From contig CAJQGO010000214.1 of assembly GCA_905477565.1 (NCBI GenBank), positions 1 through 9,591 of the forward strand: a stretch of DNA of 9,591 bases, given 5' to 3'. Position 1 is the first letter of the stretch. Each line of letters starts with the position of its first letter. The notes under the pieces were generated by a model. That model was not told where the DNA came from. It ran no database searches and saw only the letters and a list, made by a program, of their open reading frames with translations. A program made the position numbers and the translations under genes. The stretch is from an uncultured Planctomycetota bacterium (lineage in GTDB: Bacteria; Planctomycetota; Planctomycetia; Pirellulales; UBA1268). Of the stretch, positions 7,115 to 9,591 are shown in pieces.

Positions 7115-7146
7115 TTCGTTCAATCCATCATTTCAGTATAAATAAT
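7115..7146 (+). promoter_or_regulatory. Possible miaE promoter
   Basis: A -10-like TATAAA (7137-7142) in an AT-rich stretch lies about 37 bases before the miaE ATG, with a weak -35-like TTCGTT at 7115-7120 (16-base spacer). The -35 match is poor. A transcript starting near 7149 would leave a leader of about 30 bases. Confidence 0.28.
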
Positions 7147-7178
7147 TCCATCCACTGTGACCTAAAGTAACCCACACT

Positions 7179-7760
7179 ATGGTTATGCTCAGTTTACAAA
7201 TTGATACGCCTGAACGCTGGTTTTCGCAGGTAGATGAGAATCTCGATGAGATCCTAATCGACCATGCTCATTGCGAAAAGAAGGCAGCAGGTGTGGCAAT
7301 GAATCTTCTTTTCGCCTATGTCGATAACACAAAAATTTCTCGGGCGATGACTGAAATAGTGAATGAAGAGTTGGAGCACTTTCAAATGGTACTTGATTTG
7401 TTAGAGCGACGAGATATTCAATTTCGAAAATTATCTCCGAGTAACTATGGTCCAAAACTTCACAAATTGATTTGTAAGAATGAGCCAGATAGAGCAGTCG
7501 ATCGCTTGCTTGTGGCGGGTCTGATTGAAGCTCGTAGTTGCGAGCGATTCTCATTATTAAAAAATCATGTTCATGACGAAGAGCTTCAAAAGTTTTATGG
7601 TGATCTTTTTGAATCAGAGGCGCGTCACCATGCGACATACGTTCGGCTTGCCTGTGAGATAGCACCAGAATCAACCGTTCATGACAGACTGCACTGGCTT
7701 GCTTCACAAGAGGCAGAGATTATTTCTGAAGGTGACAAGCGGCCGCGGATGCATAGTTAG
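7179..7760 (+). CDS. miaE: tRNA-(2-methylthio-N6-isopentenyl-adenosine-37) hydroxylase MiaE
   Basis: 193-residue diiron monooxygenase that uses O2 to hydroxylate the isopentenyl group of ms2i6A at tRNA position 37, giving ms2io6A. It is a ferritin-like helical bundle with no signal peptide. The metal ligands can be placed as E33 ('DHAHCEKKAA'), E64 and H67 ('EELEHF'), E117 ('LIEARSCERF'), E147 and H150 ('ESEARHH'), so the full diiron set is present. 'ILIDHAHCEKKAA' is the strongest signature. The length matches the shorter MiaE group found outside enterobacteria. The start at 7179 has no Shine-Dalgarno; a second in-frame ATG lies at 7185 and would remove two residues only. MiaA and MiaB, which make the substrate, must be encoded elsewhere. 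It converges with gluconokinase, with a 29-base gap. The O2 requirement suggests an organism that lives at least partly aerobically. Confidence 0.94.
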   Translation: MVMLSLQIDTPERWFSQVDENLDEILIDHAHCEKKAAGVAMNLLFAYVDNTKISRAMTEIVNEELEHFQMVLDLLERRDIQFRKLSPSNYGPKLHKLICKNEPDRAVDRLLVAGLIEARSCERFSLLKNHVHDEELQKFYGDLFESEARHHATYVRLACEIAPESTVHDRLHWLASQEAEIISEGDKRPRMHS

Positions 7761-7789
7761 TGCATCATGATTGTCAGTTAAAATGGCTC

Positions 7790-8287
7790 TCATAACAGGC
7801 CGAGGCCATCGCAGATGACTCTGACGAGATCATTCGGAGTGCGGTCAATCGTTACTACGATGGCATGCTCATCAGCGCTTGGTTCTTCTAGAAGTTCAAG
7901 CTGACTTTCAAGAAGATCTGGTGGCATGAAATGATCTTTTCGTTCCGCCAGACGACGTGAAAGTAATTCTCTGGTGCCACTTAAGTAAACAAGATGTACG
8001 TCGTTATGGTTTCCAATGATCATCTGGCGGTACGATTTTCTGAGTGCAGAGCAACTGATAACACCATCTCTACCAGCCATGCAGTAAGAATCAATCCAAT
8101 CCGTCACTTTGGCGATCCATGGTTTTCGGTCGTCGTCATTCAGTGGTGTACCAGCTGACATTTTCAGAATATTTTCTGGTGGATGGAGGGCATCCCCTTC
8201 CTGATACTCCCAGCCAAGGTGGGCAGCAAGGTCTACACCTACTGTTGTCTTGCCGCATCCGGAAACACCCATCAAAACAATAATCAT
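7790..8287 (-). CDS. gntK: Gluconokinase (GntK family)
   Basis: 165-residue cytoplasmic kinase that phosphorylates D-gluconate to 6-phosphogluconate with ATP, feeding the pentose-phosphate or Entner-Doudoroff route. It is a P-loop protein: Walker A 'GVSGCGKTT' at residues 7-15, the GntK substrate section 'GDALHPPENILKMSAGTPLNDDDR' from residue 31, 'SCSALRKSYRQ' at 78-88, and the lid signature 'RKDHFMPPDLLESQLELLE' from 116. Length is normal for the family (about 160-180). The ATG at 8287 has a good Shine-Dalgarno, GAGGAG (8295-8300, complement), 7 bases upstream. Divergent from an aldo/keto reductase, it may form a small sugar-acid module with it. No gluconate permease or dehydrogenase is in view. 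Confidence 0.95.
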   Translation of the reverse strand: MIIVLMGVSGCGKTTVGVDLAAHLGWEYQEGDALHPPENILKMSAGTPLNDDDRKPWIAKVTDWIDSYCMAGRDGVISCSALRKSYRQMIIGNHNDVHLVYLSGTRELLSRRLAERKDHFMPPDLLESQLELLEEPSADEHAIVVTIDRTPNDLVRVICDGLGLL

Positions 8288-8314
8288 TAACGATCTCCTC
8301 TGGGAGATGGAAGC

Positions 8315-8341
8315 TGTTACGCTGCACGTGTCGCTGTAACA
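8315..8341 (-). promoter_or_regulatory. Dyad upstream of gntK, possible operator
   Basis: TGTTAC (8315-8320) and GTAACA (8336-8341) are exact reverse complements, 15 bases apart, with a CACGTG palindrome (8325-8330) near the centre. The dyad lies 28-54 bases before the gntK start. The TGTTAC/GTAACA half-sites recall those described for E. coli GntR-type gluconate operators, though the wide spacing differs from that site. Presence of the dyad is direct; regulator and role are inference. Confidence 0.35.
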
Positions 8342-8410
8342 TGATCACCAGTTTTCTAACAAAATAGTACGTTGTGCGGTGTTTCGTTTTATAAGAAAGC
8401 CTGATAGAAG

Positions 8411-8455
8411 ACGTCGTTAGCTTAGGAGTGTCAGGCATTCTCATGCCTACGACGT
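8411..8455 (+). promoter_or_regulatory. Nested inverted repeats before the aldo/keto reductase
   Basis: An inner hairpin AGGCAT (8433-8438), loop TCTC, ATGCCT (8443-8448) is directly flanked on its right by ACGACGT (8449-8455), the exact complement of ACGTCGT at 8411-8417. This gives two stems that could stack with a 15-base internal bulge. It ends 31 bases before the preferred start codon. It could be an operator or a structured 5' leader. It is not followed by a T run, so it is unlikely to be a terminator. Confidence 0.4.
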
Positions 8456-8486
8456 AATACGCGGTGTGTTTTTGAAAGAAATTAAT

Positions 8487-9485
8487 ATGTCAAATGCGAT
8501 GATTCGAGTAGGTGGTGCAGATAATACTTCTGTTACGCACATGCCTTCTGTTGGGCTTGGATTATGGAAGGTAGATCCTGCAAGTGTAGGCGAACTGATT
8601 CATGAGGCGATCAGTGTTGGCTACCGACACCTTGATAGCGCGGCTGATTATGGAAATGAAGCAGAGGTGGGAAAAGGTATTGAACGCGTTCTCGCATCAA
8701 ATCTGTGTCATCGTGAAGATTTGTGGGTGACCTCAAAACTCTGGAATACATTTCATGAATCGAAATACGTACGGTCAGCAATTGAAAAAACCTTGCGAGA
8801 TCTTCAACTGGATTATCTTGATAGTTACCTGATTCATTTTCCAATTTCCTTAGCGTACGTATCGCCTGAGACACGCTATCCACCAGGTTGGTTTTTTGAC
8901 CCAGATGCACAAAGCCCTTCCATGCGTGCCATCAAGATACCAATAGCCGAGACATGGGGTGCCATGGAAGAACTGGTTGATGCGGGCCTTGTACGGACTA
9001 TTGGTGTGTGTAACTTCGGTGTCTCGCTGGTACGCGACTTACAGGCTATAGCTCGAATTCAACCGTCTAGTTTGCAAGTGGAGATGCACCCAAGGCTGAC
9101 TCAAGAAAAACTTCTCCGATTCTGTGATCAAGAAGGTATCGCCGTCACAGCATTTTCACCCTTGGGTGCACCTTCGTACGTGTCGCTCGGCATGGCGAAA
9201 GAAGGTGATAGTTTGTTAAAGCACGAACGTATTATTGAAATAGCTGACGCAGTAGGAAGAACGCCGGCACAAGTCTTACTTCGGTGGGGAGTCCAACGTG
9301 GTACAGCAGTTATCCCAAAGACATCCCAGCCGAAACGTCTTGCAGAAAATATTGCTCTCTTTGATTTTTCACTTTCTGCGGAGCAGATGCTAATCATTGA
9401 CGGCCTCAACGAAAATCGCCGGTTTAATGACCCCGGGGATTTTTGTGAGCAGGCATTCAATACCTTTTTCCCGATCTATGAATGA
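8487..9485 (+). CDS. Aldo/keto reductase, xylose-reductase-like
   Basis: 332-residue cytoplasmic NAD(P)H-dependent reductase of the aldo/keto reductase superfamily, a TIM barrel that reduces carbonyls, probably an aldose or small aldehyde. The catalytic tetrad is visible: D50, Y55 ('LDSAADYGNE'), K84 ('TSKLWN') and H117 ('YLIHFP'). Further family marks are 'TIGVCNFG' and the cofactor loop 'IPKTSQPKRLAEN' (K278, T279, R284). The 'LIHFP...YPPGWF' loop (115-136) and the C-terminal 'RRFNDPGDFCEQAFNTFFPIY' resemble yeast xylose reductases (AKR2B) more than typical bacterial 2,5-diketogluconate reductases. I prefer ATG 8487, preceded by AAAGAA; an upstream GTG at 8466 would add 7 residues. The gene is divergent from gntK, which fits sugar metabolism. 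Real substrate and NADH/NADPH preference are unknown. Confidence 0.92.
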   Translation: MSNAMIRVGGADNTSVTHMPSVGLGLWKVDPASVGELIHEAISVGYRHLDSAADYGNEAEVGKGIERVLASNLCHREDLWVTSKLWNTFHESKYVRSAIEKTLRDLQLDYLDSYLIHFPISLAYVSPETRYPPGWFFDPDAQSPSMRAIKIPIAETWGAMEELVDAGLVRTIGVCNFGVSLVRDLQAIARIQPSSLQVEMHPRLTQEKLLRFCDQEGIAVTAFSPLGAPSYVSLGMAKEGDSLLKHERIIEIADAVGRTPAQVLLRWGVQRGTAVIPKTSQPKRLAENIALFDFSLSAEQMLIIDGLNENRRFNDPGDFCEQAFNTFFPIYE

Positions 9486-9591
9486 CCAAGGATTCTTACG
9501 GGAGACGTTTCATCCGTATGTCCTTGTAGTGCACGACGCTCTCAGGATCATGAGCCTGTATGGCAAAAGTGCCTTGTGAAAGTTTTCGTCC
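9486..9591. other. Non-coding tail at the right edge
   Basis: 106 bases after the aldo/keto reductase stop with no supported gene. A 16-base imperfect palindrome (9543-9558, CAGG/CCTG arms with a TCATGA core) and a 4-base GGCA-AAAG-TGCC hairpin (9562-9573) are present, but neither is followed by a T run, so no terminator is called. Confidence 0.4.

Noticed and set aside
7189..7707. 172-codon open frame on the complement opposite miaE
   Set aside because: The plus strand has the full diiron ligand pattern of MiaE; the antisense translation shows no family features.
8372..8395. TTGTGC and TATAAG as a promoter for the aldo/keto reductase
   Set aside because: The spacer is only 12 bases, too short for a standard sigma-70 type promoter.
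9543..9573. Imperfect palindrome and small hairpin after the aldo/keto reductase
   Set aside because: Short stems, a mismatch in the larger one and no T run, so not supported as a terminator.
9397..9579. 60-codon open frame on the plus strand at the right end
   Set aside because: It overlaps the aldo/keto reductase C-terminus in another frame and has no domain or ribosome binding site.
1..9591. CRISPR array, tRNA/rRNA genes, insertion sequence or defence island
   Set aside because: No regularly spaced repeats, no tRNA-like arms in the intergenic gaps, no transposase or nuclease genes; all space is filled by ordinary genes with short gaps.

Overview
This window reads as ordinary chromosomal DNA from a bacterium of mid GC content (about 45% by eye), most likely a planctomycete. 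The basis is a CsrA with the 'MRVLRDELE' style middle section, two proteins without database-style names but with planctomycete-like sequence (a single-pass membrane protein with 'ENEINAWLGNDLPRNHPELL', and a secreted protein with 'LTLFSSEVAWDFLD'), frequent absence of clear Shine-Dalgarno sequences, and use of GTG/TTG starts. This assignment comes from recognition, not a search, and I cannot name a genus.

Layout. (1) 1-1191 (+): a PhoR-type sensor histidine kinase whose N-terminus lies off the left edge. (2) 1223-3287 (-): a compact run transcribed leftward, csrA, then a single-pass membrane protein with a TTG start, then a long LOG-family protein. Gaps are 18 and 1 bases, so this is very probably one operon. 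(3) 3576-4448 (-): a secreted protein of unknown function, separated from csrA by 288 bases that hold the likely csrA promoter. (4) 4629-6653 (+): a CPA2 cation:proton antiporter with cytoplasmic TrkA-N and TrkA-C domains, divergent from (3) across 180 bases. (5) 6663-7061 (-): a Cys-rich DUF2237 protein, convergent with the antiporter. (6) 7179-7760 (+): MiaE, a diiron tRNA hydroxylase. (7) 7790-8287 (-): gluconokinase, convergent with miaE. (8) 8487-9485 (+): an aldo/keto reductase resembling yeast xylose reductases, divergent from gluconokinase across about 200 bases that contain two separate dyad-symmetric elements.

How the genes work together. The csrA cluster is the only convincing multi-gene unit, combining a post-transcriptional regulator with a membrane protein and a nucleotide-hydrolase-fold enzyme. 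The gluconokinase/aldo-keto reductase pair suggests a small sugar or gluconate module under divergent control. The rest (phosphate-type sensor, antiporter, tRNA modification, DUF2237) look like independent housekeeping or stress genes. I see no tRNA or rRNA, CRISPR array, insertion sequence, prophage or obvious defence system. The most interesting leads are the csrA operon with its unnamed membrane protein, the eukaryote-like aldo/keto reductase, and the unexplained dyads in the three divergent intergenic regions.
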